Of a DNA stretch of 64,000 nucleotides, positions 36,982-45,981 are shown one piece after another. Origin of the DNA: [Actinomadura] parvosata subsp. kistnae (GTDB lineage Bacteria; Actinomycetota; Actinomycetes; Streptosporangiales; Streptosporangiaceae). A model generated the notes under the pieces. It worked only from the letters and a program-made list of their open reading frames with translations. It searched no databases and was not told the origin of the DNA. A program made the position numbers and the translations under genes. The first letter of the stretch is position 1; every line of letters starts with the position of its first letter. The stretch spans positions 496,001 to 560,000 of the forward strand of contig NZ_OOHJ01000030.1 of NCBI RefSeq assembly GCF_900323885.1. Reading direction: 5' to 3'.

Positions 36982-37944
36982 TCAGAAGGTGGCGATCGGG
37001 TTGACCGGGCTGCCGGAGGTGCCGGCGAAGCGCACCGGGGCGACCGCGAGCTGGAAGTCCCACTGGCCGAGCTCGGCGGCCGTGGCCGCGCACGCCTCCA
37101 GGTCGCAGTTGTCGACCATCCACAGCCCCATGGCGACGAGGCCCACGGTGTGCACCGGCATCGCCAGGTCGTCGTAGCCCGAGGGCTGCACGTCCTGGGG
37201 GCTGTCGGCGCAGATCAGCGCGACCTGCCGCTCGTGCAGCCACGGCAGGCAGGACGCGTGCCAGCCGGGCTGCGTGACCCCACCGGTCTGGCCGCCTTCG
37301 TGCCGGACGCGGCCATGCCCGGTGCGCAGCAGCACCGCGTCGCCGGGCCGTACCCGCACCCCCTGGCGGCGCTCGGCCTCCTCCAGGTCCTCGGGGAACA
37401 CCCCGTCACCGGGCTCCAGCCACGGCACCCCGCGCACCTGGGCGACGTCCAGCAGGACGCCGCGCGTGACGATGCCGTCCGCCGCCGCCGTCACCGCCGC
37501 CCACGCCGACCCGGTCTCGGCGTCGACCAGGGTGTGCGGCCGCCCGTTGTACATGGCGCCGTCCCAGAAGACGTGGCACGGCGCGTCCAGGTGGGTGATC
37601 GTGTTGCCGTGGAAGGTGAGGCCGAGCCGCTCCAGCGAGTACCCCCAGTGGCGGTCGTTGCGGAAGCCGGGCAGCGGCATGCCGGCGGCGGCCGGCAGGT
37701 CGGCGAAGCACGGGCACGCGGTCGTCGACCGCTCCATCTCCGCCGGCACCGCCACCTCCCACGCGCACGACACGCTCCTGCCGTGCCGCACCGCCCGCGC
37801 CGCCGCCAGCCGCACCCCGTCGGTGATGTGGTTCAGCGTGCCGAGCTGGTCGTCGTCGCCCCACCTCCCCCAGTTCGACAGCGACTCGGCGTACCCGAGC
37901 ACGTCCTGTTGCGTCGGCATGGCCCGTCCGGCATTCGACTGCAT
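36982..37944 (-). CDS. Cyclase-family metal-dependent hydrolase (kynurenine formamidase-like)
   Basis: 320 residues from ATG 37944, with GAGAGGA upstream. The metal-binding block HGNTITHLDAPCHVFWDG is the HxxTHxDxPxH-type signature of this family (PF04199), and GVLLDVAQVRGVPWLEPGD and AVLLRTGHG are supporting blocks. Members hydrolyse N-formylkynurenine or act on polyketide or amide substrates. It follows the MFS gene by 11 bases, so it is probably cotranscribed with that exporter. Confidence 0.82.
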   Translation of the reverse strand: MQSNAGRAMPTQQDVLGYAESLSNWGRWGDDDQLGTLNHITDGVRLAAARAVRHGRSVSCAWEVAVPAEMERSTTACPCFADLPAAAGMPLPGFRNDRHWGYSLERLGLTFHGNTITHLDAPCHVFWDGAMYNGRPHTLVDAETGSAWAAVTAAADGIVTRGVLLDVAQVRGVPWLEPGDGVFPEDLEEAERRQGVRVRPGDAVLLRTGHGRVRHEGGQTGGVTQPGWHASCLPWLHERQVALICADSPQDVQPSGYDDLAMPVHTVGLVAMGLWMVDNCDLEACAATAAELGQWDFQLAVAPVRFAGTSGSPVNPIATF

Positions 37945-37955
37945 GGTGATTCCTC

Positions 37956-39170
37956 TCATCGTTGTTCGGCCGGCGCGGTGGCCGGTTGGGCTGCGAGCGG
38001 CGGGGTCCCGTTCGACGGCAGGCGCAGGGCGGGGGTGAGCAGCGCGGTGACGGCGAGCGAGGCCAGCGCCATCACGGCCATCGTGGCACCCGCGGGCAGG
38101 TACTGCGCGAGCAGCCCGGCCAGCGTGGCGCCGACCGCCTGCATCGCCTTCATGCCGGTGACGTGCAGGCCCAGCGCCTGACCGCGGACGTCCTCGCCGA
38201 TCAGCGCGATCAGCCGTTCCTGCAGCAGCAGCGTGGAGGCGAAGCCGACCGACGCCACCGCGACGACGCCCGCCGCGACCGGCGTGCCGAGCGGCAGCAC
38301 GAACAGCAGGTACGGCAGCGCGAGCAGGAAGCGCAGCGGGGCGGCGGAGCGCCGCCGTGCCTGTGGCGACAGGAACCGGCCAGCCACAAGATCGCCGGAC
38401 AGCATGCCCAGCGCCGCCGCGACGAACAACGCGGCGGCCGAGCCCGGCGCGTAGGGCACGAACAGCGCCTCGCAGCCCACCACGAGGCCGTTCGGCACCC
38501 ACATCGCCAGGTAGACCGCCCGGCGGGCCGGCGTGGCCAGCAAGTGCCGGTTGACCCGCCAGGTGGCCGCGACGGACGGGCGGCCGGACGCCCGCGCCGG
38601 CCGGGCACTGAGCCCCCGCCACAGCACCAGGGCCGCGGCGAAGGACAGCGCCGCGCTGATGGCCAGCGTCGCCCGCGGCGACACCACGGCCAGCAGGACG
38701 CCGCCGAGCGCGAAACCGGCGATCTGCATGGCGCCGACCGAGATGTTGAGCACCGAACGGCCGAGCACGTAGCCCTGCGGCGGCACGATCTCGTTGAGCA
38801 GGCCGTACCGGACGCCGCCGCCGATCGAGCCGGCCAGGCCCAGAGCCAGGATCACCGCGAACATCGCCCACAGCGGCATGCCGGGCAGGGCCAGCGCCAG
38901 ACCGGCCAGGCCGCCGGCCAGCGCGGTCAGCCTCAGCGCCGTACGCGGCCGCACCCGGTCGGCCAGCGACAGCAGCGTGGTCGCGCCGACGAGTTCGGCG
39001 AACGACGGCCCGAACATGCTCAGCGCGGCCAGCAGCGGCGAGTCCGTGTGGGCGTACACCAGCGTGGCCAGCGCCAGCCCGTTCAGCGTGGTCGAGGCGA
39101 CCTGCGCGCACGAAGCGGCGAACAGCGGGGTGAACTCGGGTGTCCGGAACAGGTCCTGGTACGTACGCAT
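37956..39170 (-). CDS. MFS transporter
   Basis: 404 residues from the ATG at about 39170. Roughly 12 hydrophobic helices are visible, with the MFS loop LADRVRPRTALRLTALAGGLAGLAL after helix 2 and PLRFLLALPYLLFVLPLGTPVAAGVVAVASVG in the second half. This layout suits a small-molecule exporter of the DHA type. It diverges from a LysR regulator at 39304, which probably controls it, and it precedes the cyclase-family gene. The substrate is unknown. Confidence 0.85.
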   Translation of the reverse strand: MRTYQDLFRTPEFTPLFAASCAQVASTTLNGLALATLVYAHTDSPLLAALSMFGPSFAELVGATTLLSLADRVRPRTALRLTALAGGLAGLALALPGMPLWAMFAVILALGLAGSIGGGVRYGLLNEIVPPQGYVLGRSVLNISVGAMQIAGFALGGVLLAVVSPRATLAISAALSFAAALVLWRGLSARPARASGRPSVAATWRVNRHLLATPARRAVYLAMWVPNGLVVGCEALFVPYAPGSAAALFVAAALGMLSGDLVAGRFLSPQARRRSAAPLRFLLALPYLLFVLPLGTPVAAGVVAVASVGFASTLLLQERLIALIGEDVRGQALGLHVTGMKAMQAVGATLAGLLAQYLPAGATMAVMALASLAVTALLTPALRLPSNGTPPLAAQPATAPAEQR

Positions 39171-39303
39171 CGCGCTGGATTCCCTCGCTCTCGTCCGCCG
39201 CCGGGCGTGTCCAACGGCTCCCGGCTCATCGACGAGCCTGCACCCCGGAGGGCTTATGCGTCTAATGCCACCTTGGGCGGAAATCCATCGATAGGGTTGA
39301 TGA

Positions 39304-40173
39304 ATGCTCGACATCGTGCGGCTGCGCGTCCTGGCGGCGGTCGCCGCCCACGGCTCGGTCACCGAGGCGGCCAAGGCGTTGCACTACTCCCAGCCGTCGA
39401 TCAGCCACCATCTGGCCCGGCTGGAGGCGGCGACCGGAGCCAAGCTGATCCAGCGTGCCGGGCGCGGCATCCGGCTCACGCCCGAGGGCGAGCTGCTGGC
39501 CCGCCGCGCGGCGGAGATCGTCGCCCGGGTCGACGCGGCGGGCGCCGAGCTGGCCGCGCAGCTCGGGCTGCAGACCGGACGGGTCCGCCTCACGGCTTTC
39601 AGCTCGGCCTTGAGCGTTCTGGTGCCGCCGGCGGCGATGGCGCTGTCCCGGTCGTACCCGAACATCGAGCTGCACCTGGCCGACGCGCATCCCACGGTCG
39701 CCCTGCGGCGGCTGCGCGACGGCTCGGCCGACCTGGCGATCGTGCACCGCTACGACGACGTCGTCCCGGACGACGGCGTCCGCTACTCCTATCTCCTCGA
39801 CGACCCGATGTACCTGCTCAGTCGGCACCCCGGGCAGACGCTCGCCGACCACCGGGACTCCGCGTGGATCGCGGGCTGCGAGAACTGCCGCGGCGAGCTG
39901 CTGCGGTTCTGCGAAGCGGCCGGGTTCAGCCCGCGCATCACCTACAGCAGCGACGACATCGTCGTCGAGCAGGCGTTCGTCGCCGCCGGGCTCGGGGTCA
40001 CGACCATGCCCGGCCTCGCGCTGCGCTCGCACCACGCGGACGGGGTCGTCGCCAGCGAGCTGGCCGGGTTCCGGCGCCGCATCTACCTCGCCACGTTCGG
40101 CGAGCCCCCGGACCCGCCGGCCACGGCCGCCTTCATCACCGCCCTGCGCACCACCGTCAGCGCCCTCGGCTAA
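39304..40173 (+). CDS. LysR-family transcriptional regulator
   Basis: 289 residues. The N-terminal winged HTH reads LRVLAAVAAHGSVTEAAKALHYSQPSISHHLARLEAATG; residues ~90-285 form the LysR substrate-binding domain (DLAIVHRYDD, GAGLGVTTMPGLAL-type block). It starts 133 bases from the divergent MFS start, the standard arrangement for a LysR gene and its target. Promoter details in that spacer were not resolved. Confidence 0.87.
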   Translation: MLDIVRLRVLAAVAAHGSVTEAAKALHYSQPSISHHLARLEAATGAKLIQRAGRGIRLTPEGELLARRAAEIVARVDAAGAELAAQLGLQTGRVRLTAFSSALSVLVPPAAMALSRSYPNIELHLADAHPTVALRRLRDGSADLAIVHRYDDVVPDDGVRYSYLLDDPMYLLSRHPGQTLADHRDSAWIAGCENCRGELLRFCEAAGFSPRITYSSDDIVVEQAFVAAGLGVTTMPGLALRSHHADGVVASELAGFRRRIYLATFGEPPDPPATAAFITALRTTVSALG

Positions 40174-40180
40174 GAGTGGC

Positions 40181-40227
40181 GGTATTTTTATACCGATGTC
40201 ATGCTAGAGTCCCGGTATTAAAATACC
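40181..40227. promoter_or_regulatory. Twin 14-bp palindromes flanking the methionine aminopeptidase promoter
   Basis: GGTATTTTTATACC (40181-40194) and GGTATTAAAATACC (40214-40227) are both GGTAT-N4-ATACC and start 33 bases apart, three helical turns. A plausible extended -10 (TGCTAGAGT) lies between them. Two dimers would enclose the promoter. The regulator is not obvious; the upstream LysR is a possibility, but the site shape suits a GntR or MarR protein better. Confidence 0.65.
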
Positions 40228-40250
40228 ATTTCTTGTGACGTGAGGTACTC

Positions 40251-41045
40251 GTGATCGAGCTCAAGACGCCTGCCGAGATCCAGCGCATGCACGTGGCCGG
40301 GCGATTCGTCGCCGAGGTGCTCTCCGAGGTGGGTCGCATCGCCGACGTGGGCGTCAACCTCCTCGACCTGGAGCACCACGTACGTGACATGATCAAACAG
40401 CGCGGTGCGGAGTCGTGCTACTGGGACTACTCGCCGTCGTTCGGACGCGGGCCGTTCCGCAACGTCATCTGCCTGTCGGTCAACGACGCCGTCCTGCACG
40501 GCCTGCCCCACGACTACACGCTGCGCGACGGCGACGTGCTCAGCGCGGACATCGCGGTCGGCATCGACGGCTGGGTGGCCGACTCCGCCCGTACGATCGT
40601 CGTCGGCACCCCCGCCGAGGAGGACCTGCGGATCATCCGCGCGACCGAGGAGGCGCTGGAGGCGGCGATCGCGGTGGCCCGCCCGGGCAACCGCGTGGGC
40701 GACCTGTCGGCGGCCATCTGGGCGGTGGCCCGCGACTACGGCTACCCGGTCAACACCGAGTTCGGCGGCCACGGCATCGGCCGCACCATGCACGAGAGCC
40801 CGCACGTCTCCAACATGGGCCGGCCGGGGCGCGGCCTGACGCTCCGCCCGGGCCTGACCCTCGCCCTCGAACCGTGGCTCGCCCGCACCACCGACCGCAT
40901 CGTCTACGACCCCGACGGGTGGACCATCCGATCGGCGGACGGCTCGCGCACGGCGCACTCGGAGCACACGGTGGCCATCACCGAGGACGGCCCCCTGGTG
41001 CTCACCCGGCGCGAAGAGGAGGTCCCGCCGCCGGTGCGTGCCTGA
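40251..41045 (+). CDS. map: Type I methionine aminopeptidase
   Basis: 264 residues from GTG 40251 (GAGG upstream). MetAP metal ligands: the Asp pair in SADIAVGIDGWVADSART, GGHGIGRTMHE (His), LALEPW (Glu) and HSEHTVAI (Glu). It removes the initiator Met from nascent proteins with two divalent metals. It has no N-terminal zinc-finger extension. This copy has its own tight palindromic control and lies among accessory genes, so it is probably not the housekeeping copy next to ribosomal genes. A resistance role, as for MetAP-targeting inhibitors, is a speculation. Confidence 0.88.
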   Translation: MIELKTPAEIQRMHVAGRFVAEVLSEVGRIADVGVNLLDLEHHVRDMIKQRGAESCYWDYSPSFGRGPFRNVICLSVNDAVLHGLPHDYTLRDGDVLSADIAVGIDGWVADSARTIVVGTPAEEDLRIIRATEEALEAAIAVARPGNRVGDLSAAIWAVARDYGYPVNTEFGGHGIGRTMHESPHVSNMGRPGRGLTLRPGLTLALEPWLARTTDRIVYDPDGWTIRSADGSRTAHSEHTVAITEDGPLVLTRREEEVPPPVRA

Positions 41046-41240
41046 GCCCGGCGGCGGCTCGGCGTTCATCCGATCAAGGGAACCCGTGGAGCCTCGCGCC
41101 ACGCGAGCCGGCGATCCATGGCCAAGAGGACGCCGGAAAAATTGTCGGCCGGAGTTGTCGGATCCGGGCCGCGCCGTTCGTAGCCAGGATGAACGGGCGC
41201 CCACGAGGGCGCTGCCGACGATTGAGGGAGATGCCGACCG

Positions 41241-42068
41241 ATGCAGCAGCACCCGCAGGCCAAGATCCACCGCATGTTCGAGCTCATCGAGCCGATCGCC
41301 ACCGTCACCTTCTCCGAAGTGGCGAACGAGGCGTTCCTGGCCGTCGGCATGCGCAACTACTGGGACGGCTACTTCGCCGGCCGGGCCGCCCCGCTGGGCC
41401 AGGCGCCGGCCGAGGTGGTGCACGCCGTCTTCTACAACTTCGCCGACGGCGAGGTGGCCCGCCACATCCCCTGGGTGTGGGGCAAGATCACCCCGCAGGA
41501 GGCCATCGCCGTGCGTGAGCGAGGCAGCACCGCGGCCCTGCGCCACATGATCGGGGAGCTCGCCGACTCCCCCGCCCTGGTGCGCGCCGCCGACCTCGCC
41601 ACCCGAGCGGCGTTGAGCGCGCCGACCGAGGGCCGGCCCCTGTACGCCGGGCTGCGGGCGCTCGACGTGCCCGAGGAGCCGCTGGCCAGGCTCTGGCACG
41701 CGACGACGCTGCTGCGCGAGCACCGCGGGGACGGCCACAACGCCGCCCTCGTCGCCCACGGCATCGGCGGCACCGAGGCCCACGCCCTGATGGCCGTCTC
41801 GCTCGGCATGCGGGCGGAGGAGTTCGGCCGCATCCACCACCTGCCCAAGGCGCGGCTGGCCGCCGTCGTCGACGGGCTGCGCCGCCGCGGCCTCCTGGAC
41901 GCCGCCGGCCGCTTCACCGAGGCTGGCCGGCGGACCAAGCAGCGGATCGAGGCGCTCACGGACGAGCTGGCCGCGCCGGCGTACGACGTGCTCAGCGCGG
42001 ACGAGCTCGACGAACTGGCCGCGGCGCTCGAACCGCTCGCCGCCGCGATCCAGGCCGCCGACCACTGA
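41241..42068 (+). CDS. SCO6745-family helical protein (MarR-like HTH)
   Basis: 275 residues from ATG 41241. The N-terminal half is helical (FELIEPIATVTFSEVANEAFLAVGMRNYWDGYFAGRAAPLG) and carries the pattern I associate with the actinobacterial SCO6745 family. The C-terminal half includes a winged-helix-like stretch (LARLWHATTLLREHRGDGHNAALVAHGIGG, then RLAAVVDGLRRRGLLDAAGRFTEAGR). Function is unknown; DNA binding is possible from the C-terminal part. It follows the MetAP gene with a 195-base spacer, in which no gene was seen. Confidence 0.6.
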   Translation: MQQHPQAKIHRMFELIEPIATVTFSEVANEAFLAVGMRNYWDGYFAGRAAPLGQAPAEVVHAVFYNFADGEVARHIPWVWGKITPQEAIAVRERGSTAALRHMIGELADSPALVRAADLATRAALSAPTEGRPLYAGLRALDVPEEPLARLWHATTLLREHRGDGHNAALVAHGIGGTEAHALMAVSLGMRAEEFGRIHHLPKARLAAVVDGLRRRGLLDAAGRFTEAGRRTKQRIEALTDELAAPAYDVLSADELDELAAALEPLAAAIQAADH

Positions 42069-42254
42069 GCCAGGAGCGTCAAGCCGCTGGAACGGCCACA
42101 CCCCCCCGGCCCCCAGGTGAGCGGGTAAAGCGCCGCCTAACGGGTACAGCGCCGCCGCCAAGCGGTGCCGGGCTCATGCCTGCGCCGGCCGTGTCAGCGG
42201 CCGTGTCAGGGCGGCACCGGCCCGGCATCAGAGCGGTCCGCGACCGTGACGGCC

Positions 42255-42602
42255 ATGAACGGTTCGGTGACCGCGGCGGCGACGCCGCGCAAGGCGTACG
42301 GGGACACCATCGTCCTGGACTTCCGCCCCGCCATGCGGGGCCCGCTGGCGTGCTACGACGCCATGCTGGGCCGCCTCGTGGCGATCGGGATCGTCGTCGG
42401 GCTCGTGCCGGCCGGCAGGAAGGGGCCGGAGGTGCGGCCGTTGGCCCGGCACCTGTCGTTCACCTCGCTCATCGACACCCTGCGCGGCCTGCTGACCGGC
42501 CCGCCGTCGGCGGGCCCGATCCTCACGGCGATCGCCTGGTGCGCCGGGCTCTCGTTGCTCGGCTACGTGTGGGTACGCGCCCGGTCGACGATCGGCCGAT
42601 GA
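42255..42602 (+). pseudogene. Remnant of an ABC-2 type permease gene (C-terminus only)
   Basis: The frame from ATG 42255 ends in ARHLSFTSLIDTLRGLLTGPPSAGPILTAIAWCAGLSLLGYVWVRARS. This resembles the last loop and helix of ABC-2 drug-efflux permeases, where a TVRGLLLG-type motif is followed by ALAWCAG and the final helix. The preceding residues do not look like the rest of a permease, and no ATPase gene is next to it. A fused, truncated remnant is the simplest reading; a small membrane protein with one or two helices is the alternative. Confidence 0.4.
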
Positions 42603-42704
42603 CCGGGGGCGGCGCCTCCGCGACCAGTCGACCAGCTGGGATGGCGGCGTCGTGCTCGGGTAGTCTCACCTGGTGATCGAAAAGGCGGGCACGAGAGGAC
42701 GGGC

Positions 42705-43418
42705 ATGGCGCTGATCCTGGTGACCGGGGCCGCCACCGGGCTCGGCCTCGACACGGCGGCCGCGCTGGCGGAGGAGGGGCACGACGTGGTCGTCCACGTC
42801 CGCAACCGCTCCCGACTCGCCGACGCGGGCGGCGCCGAGCGGTGGAAGGGCGTTGTCACGGGGGATCTCGCCATCCTCGACGAGATGCGCGACGCCGCCC
42901 GGCAGGCCGCCGCGTTCGGCCGTTTCGACGCCGTCGTCCACAACGCCGGCACCATGCGCCAGGGCGAGGCGGGCGAGGTCAACACCGTCGCTCCGTACGT
43001 GCTGACGGCCCTGATGGACAAGCCGGCCAGGCTCATCTATCTCAGCAGCGGCATGCACCGGGGCGGCTCCACCGACCTGCGCCGGCTGAGGGCCGGCACC
43101 GCCTCCTACAGCGACAGCAAGCTGTGGGTCACCGCCTTCGCGCTCGCGATCGCCTCCCGCTGGCCGGGCACCTCCGCTCACGCGGTCGACCCCGGCTGGG
43201 TCCCCACCCGCATGGGCGGCCCCGGCGCGCCGGACGACCTGACCGCCGGCCGCCGCACCCAGATGTGGCTGGCCACCAGCAACGACGTGACCCCGCCCAC
43301 CGGCGGCTACTGGTACCACCAGCGCGTGCAGGAGCCCCACCCGGCGACGCGGGACGACAGCTTCCAGGCCCAGCTCCTCGAAAGCCTGGAGCGCCACACC
43401 GGGATCCCGCTCGGCTGA
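42705..43418 (+). CDS. Short-chain dehydrogenase/reductase
   Basis: 237 residues; ATG 42705 has GAGAGGAC upstream, and a TAGTCT box about 45 bases upstream may be its -10. VTGAATGLGLDTAAAL is the cofactor loop, VHNAG the beta4 motif, and YLSSG with YSDSK supplies the catalytic Ser, Tyr and Lys. It is a classical NAD(P)-dependent SDR with an unknown alcohol or carbonyl substrate. Monocistronic, with a 122-base spacer to the convergent acetyltransferase gene. Confidence 0.83.
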   Translation: MALILVTGAATGLGLDTAAALAEEGHDVVVHVRNRSRLADAGGAERWKGVVTGDLAILDEMRDAARQAAAFGRFDAVVHNAGTMRQGEAGEVNTVAPYVLTALMDKPARLIYLSSGMHRGGSTDLRRLRAGTASYSDSKLWVTAFALAIASRWPGTSAHAVDPGWVPTRMGGPGAPDDLTAGRRTQMWLATSNDVTPPTGGYWYHQRVQEPHPATRDDSFQAQLLESLERHTGIPLG

Positions 43419-43540
43419 CCTCGGCCCCGGTCGTCGCGGGCCGGGAGCCGCAGGTTGTACGGGCCGAGGTCGTGCGTCGTACCTTGCGTGAGATGCGGTC
43501 GACTGGTCGGCGACCAGGTGTGCGGAAGCTCGGCCTGAGG

Positions 43541-44209
43541 TCACGAGCCGAGCCCCTCGGCGCGTAGCCCGAACAGTTCCAAGCAGTCGTGTACGCCGTC
43601 GACCGTGATGCCGGGCATCCGGTGCTTCGCCCACGCGGCCGCGTCGAGCAGCATGCGATGCTCGACGACCCTTCTCCCGTCCTCGGCGTAGGCGCGACGC
43701 CCGTTGGCGGCGTAGCCGAGCTTGCGCGAGACCCGTTCGGAGGCCGTGTTGCCGTCCACGTAGGAGGTGCGCGCCTCCACCGCGCCCAGGTGGGCGAACG
43801 CCAGCTCCAGGACGGCGGCGCGGGCCTCGGTCCCGTACCCGTGGCCCTGGCGGGCCCGGGTGATCCACGAGCCGGTCTCGACCGTGCGGACGGTCGCGTA
43901 GTCGGCCGCCCACATGTTCTGCACGCCGACCGCGACGCCCTCGACGCGGATGGCGAGCTGGAGGTTCCAGCTTTCCGGCCGCCAGTGCGCGAGGGCTCGC
44001 CAGTGCCTTTGCAGCAGGTGCCGCTCCCGCTGTGGTGACGGCTCGTAGAGGTAGGCCTGCTGGTAACGGGGTTGGTCAGCAGGCTGGAGGTCAGCGGAGG
44101 CGCGGGCCAGGTCGAGCAGGTCGGGGGTGGTGGGGATCGCGAGTTCGAGGCGCCCCGTGGTGAGGCGCAGAGCGAGCAGCGGCCACAGACCGGCCAGGTC
44201 GTCGCTCAT
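43541..44209 (-). CDS. GNAT N-acetyltransferase
   Basis: 222 residues from ATG 44209. RLTTGRLELAIPT, then ETGSWITRARQGHGYGTEARAAVLELAFAHLGAVEARTSYVDGNTASERVSRKLGYA, is the GNAT acetyl-CoA block in the RimJ/RimL-type subgroup. It is expected to acetylate a protein N-terminus or a small amine. Its start overlaps the stop of a 46-codon upstream open frame (ATGA), suggesting coupled translation. Confidence 0.83.
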   Translation of the reverse strand: MSDDLAGLWPLLALRLTTGRLELAIPTTPDLLDLARASADLQPADQPRYQQAYLYEPSPQRERHLLQRHWRALAHWRPESWNLQLAIRVEGVAVGVQNMWAADYATVRTVETGSWITRARQGHGYGTEARAAVLELAFAHLGAVEARTSYVDGNTASERVSRKLGYAANGRRAYAEDGRRVVEHRMLLDAAAWAKHRMPGITVDGVHDCLELFGLRAEGLGS

Positions 44210-44346
44210 GCTGTCACGTCGCGGTCGCCGGCGGCCCCCGCGGTAACGGCAGCAGGCTCGGCGGTCGCCGCTTGCGCGACCACGGCGGCCGGCGCGCTGC
44301 TCGATGCGCCTGACAAGCCTCGGCGGTCCACGACCCTCCCATCCAT
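44206..44346 (-). CDS. Small Ala-rich open frame coupled to the acetyltransferase gene
   Basis: 46 residues from ATG 44346, with AAGGACA seven to eight bases upstream, ending in an ATGA overlap with the acetyltransferase start. The sequence begins MDGRVVDRRGLSGASSSAP and continues Ala/Val-rich without Cys or Trp. It could be a translated leader that sets acetyltransferase expression, or a small peptide substrate. It is the only candidate gene in the 44210-44544 spacer. Confidence 0.35.
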   Translation of the reverse strand: MDGRVVDRRGLSGASSSAPAAVVAQAATAEPAAVTAGAAGDRDVTA

Positions 44347-44544
44347 GGGGCTGTCCTTCAGTGTGATGCTGCTGTGCACGGCCGCCGGCCACAAGGCGAT
44401 GAGAAGCAACCCATCGGCAACCGAAAGCAACGGACAGCTGTCTTCACGGACCCTCGACACCGAGTCACGGTGAAGATGAAACCGCCCCTGCCACTCGGAA
44501 CCGGAGCAGACGCGGGCGAACTGTCTCACCCCCAGGAGGTCCTC

Positions 44545-45018
44545 ATGGCCGCCGCGACCCCCACCACCCCCAGCGAGCGGTACGCGCCCCCGCCCGGCGG
44601 CTGGCGCGACCCCAGGAGCTTCGTCGACCCCGACGTCTGGGACCGTCAGATCAAGCTCCTCGTCCGCGATCACCCGTGGGACACGGTCATGGCCGAACGG
44701 TGCTTCGGACAGGCGATCGCCTACCTCATCACTGCCATGGAGAAGCACGGCCAGCACCTGGAGATCGGCTGCGGTCCGCTCATCGACCGCGCGGTGCACG
44801 GCTTCATCCTCGACACGCGGAACTACGCCTCCTTCTGCGCCAAGTACTTCAACGGCGCGTTCCTGCATCACGTCCCAGAGATCGAGTTCAAGGTCGACGG
44901 GTCGGTGCAGAAGACCGCGCACGTCGTGGCCGGCAACGGGTTCGAGGTGGACTGGTCGCTGTGGGAGGCCGACTTCGCCAAGTGCACGCCGTGCGCGCCC
45001 GGCACCGACTGCCACTGA
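44545..45018 (+). CDS. Conserved hypothetical protein (glycine-rich domain-containing type)
   Basis: 157 residues, ATG 44545 with CAGGAGG upstream. LLVRDHPWDTVMAERCFGQAIAYLITAM, VHGFILDTRNYASFCAKYFNGAFLHHVPE resembles the helical core of actinobacterial proteins annotated as glycine-rich domain-containing. The C-terminus ends with three cysteines (CTPCAPGTDCH). No enzyme motif or signal peptide is seen. A strong terminator hairpin follows 17 bases after the stop. Confidence 0.55.
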   Translation: MAAATPTTPSERYAPPPGGWRDPRSFVDPDVWDRQIKLLVRDHPWDTVMAERCFGQAIAYLITAMEKHGQHLEIGCGPLIDRAVHGFILDTRNYASFCAKYFNGAFLHHVPEIEFKVDGSVQKTAHVVAGNGFEVDWSLWEADFAKCTPCAPGTDCH

Positions 45019-45034
45019 CCGCTCCTGATCGAGC

Positions 45035-45069
45035 GGAGGGCTGGAAACGTCACGCGTTCCCAGCCCTCC
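45035..45069 (+). terminator. Intrinsic terminator hairpin
   Basis: GGAGGGCTGG (45035-45044) pairs perfectly with CCAGCCCTCC (45060-45069) around a 15-base loop that contains further short pairing, directly after the gene ending at 45018. There is no U tract, as is usual in actinomycetes. Confidence 0.7.
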
Positions 45070-45168
45070 ATCATGTCTGAGCATGTGGTGGCCGATTCTC
45101 CGGTGATCAACGCCGGTGGCGCGCTACCGTGACGCGGGTCCTGCCCCTGCCGTCCCAAGGTGCCCGCC

Positions 45169-45861
45169 ATGCCCACCGAGCCCGCCAAGCCCGACCGGCC
45201 CACTGTCACCGACCGCGCCAGCTACTGGGACCGCTACGCCACCGGCATCCGCACGACCGACGCGCCGGAGACCGCGCTGAAGAACGCCTTCGGCTGGACG
45301 CAGTACGAAGGCCATGGCCCCGGCGACGAGCTGCTCGGCGAGCCCGCCACCGCGCTGGAGCTCGGCTCCAGCCGCGGGCACGCGGTCGCGGCGCTGGCCA
45401 CCAAGGGCATCGACACGACCGGCGTGGACCTGTCGCTCGTGCAGGTCGAGGGCGCTCGCCAGCGGTGGGGGCATCTGCCGAACGCGCACTTCGTGCACGC
45501 GGACGTGATCACCTTCCTCACCAGCGCCAGGGAGCGCCGTTGGGAGGCGATCTACTCCATTTTCGGTGCGCTGTGGTTCACCGACCCCGAGCAGTGGATG
45601 CCGCTCGTGCGCGCCCGCCTGGCTCCCGGCGGCAGGCTGGTGTTCTCGTGCGCGCCGGCCGTGCCGGGCACCGCCGGCGTTCAGGGCATGTACGGGGCGG
45701 GCTTCACGGGCCCGCAGGTGTGGATCTACCGGTGGACGTACGAGCCCGGCGAGTGGGCGCGGCTCCTGACCGGGACGGGGTTCCGCGAAGTGGACGCGAG
45801 GGTCGAACCGGCCCCTGACCCGCGGAACGTGGGGACGCTGATCGTGGAGGCCCGCGCGTGA
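45169..45861 (+). CDS. Class I SAM-dependent methyltransferase
   Basis: 230 residues; ATG 45169 (AAGGTG upstream) is preferred to GTG 45160. ALELGSSRGHAVAALATKGIDTTGVDLS is motif I with the acidic ribose-binding end; DVITFLTSARERRWEAIYSIFGALWF is the motif II region; APGGRLVFSC is motif III. This is a small-molecule Methyltransf_25-type fold. The acceptor is unknown. It converges with the phosphotransferase gene. Confidence 0.82.
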   Translation: MPTEPAKPDRPTVTDRASYWDRYATGIRTTDAPETALKNAFGWTQYEGHGPGDELLGEPATALELGSSRGHAVAALATKGIDTTGVDLSLVQVEGARQRWGHLPNAHFVHADVITFLTSARERRWEAIYSIFGALWFTDPEQWMPLVRARLAPGGRLVFSCAPAVPGTAGVQGMYGAGFTGPQVWIYRWTYEPGEWARLLTGTGFREVDARVEPAPDPRNVGTLIVEARA

Positions 45862-45981
45862 CGGCCGACGAAGGCACGACCGGCCCCGTTTCGCCGCCGT
45901 CCTCGGCATCGGCGGCTTCCCCCGAGACCATGGGTGCAAGGCGCACTCCGCCGCCGGTGCTCGCCGGGCTCGGTTGCGGCG

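Noticed and set aside
40251..42602. A toxin-antitoxin or defence island
   Set aside because: No nuclease, toxin fold or abortive-infection domain was found; the genes are MetAP, a helical SCO6745-type protein and a permease remnant.
45035..45069. Operator or attachment-site reading of the perfect stem
   Set aside because: Its position directly after a stop codon and the hairpin geometry fit a terminator better.
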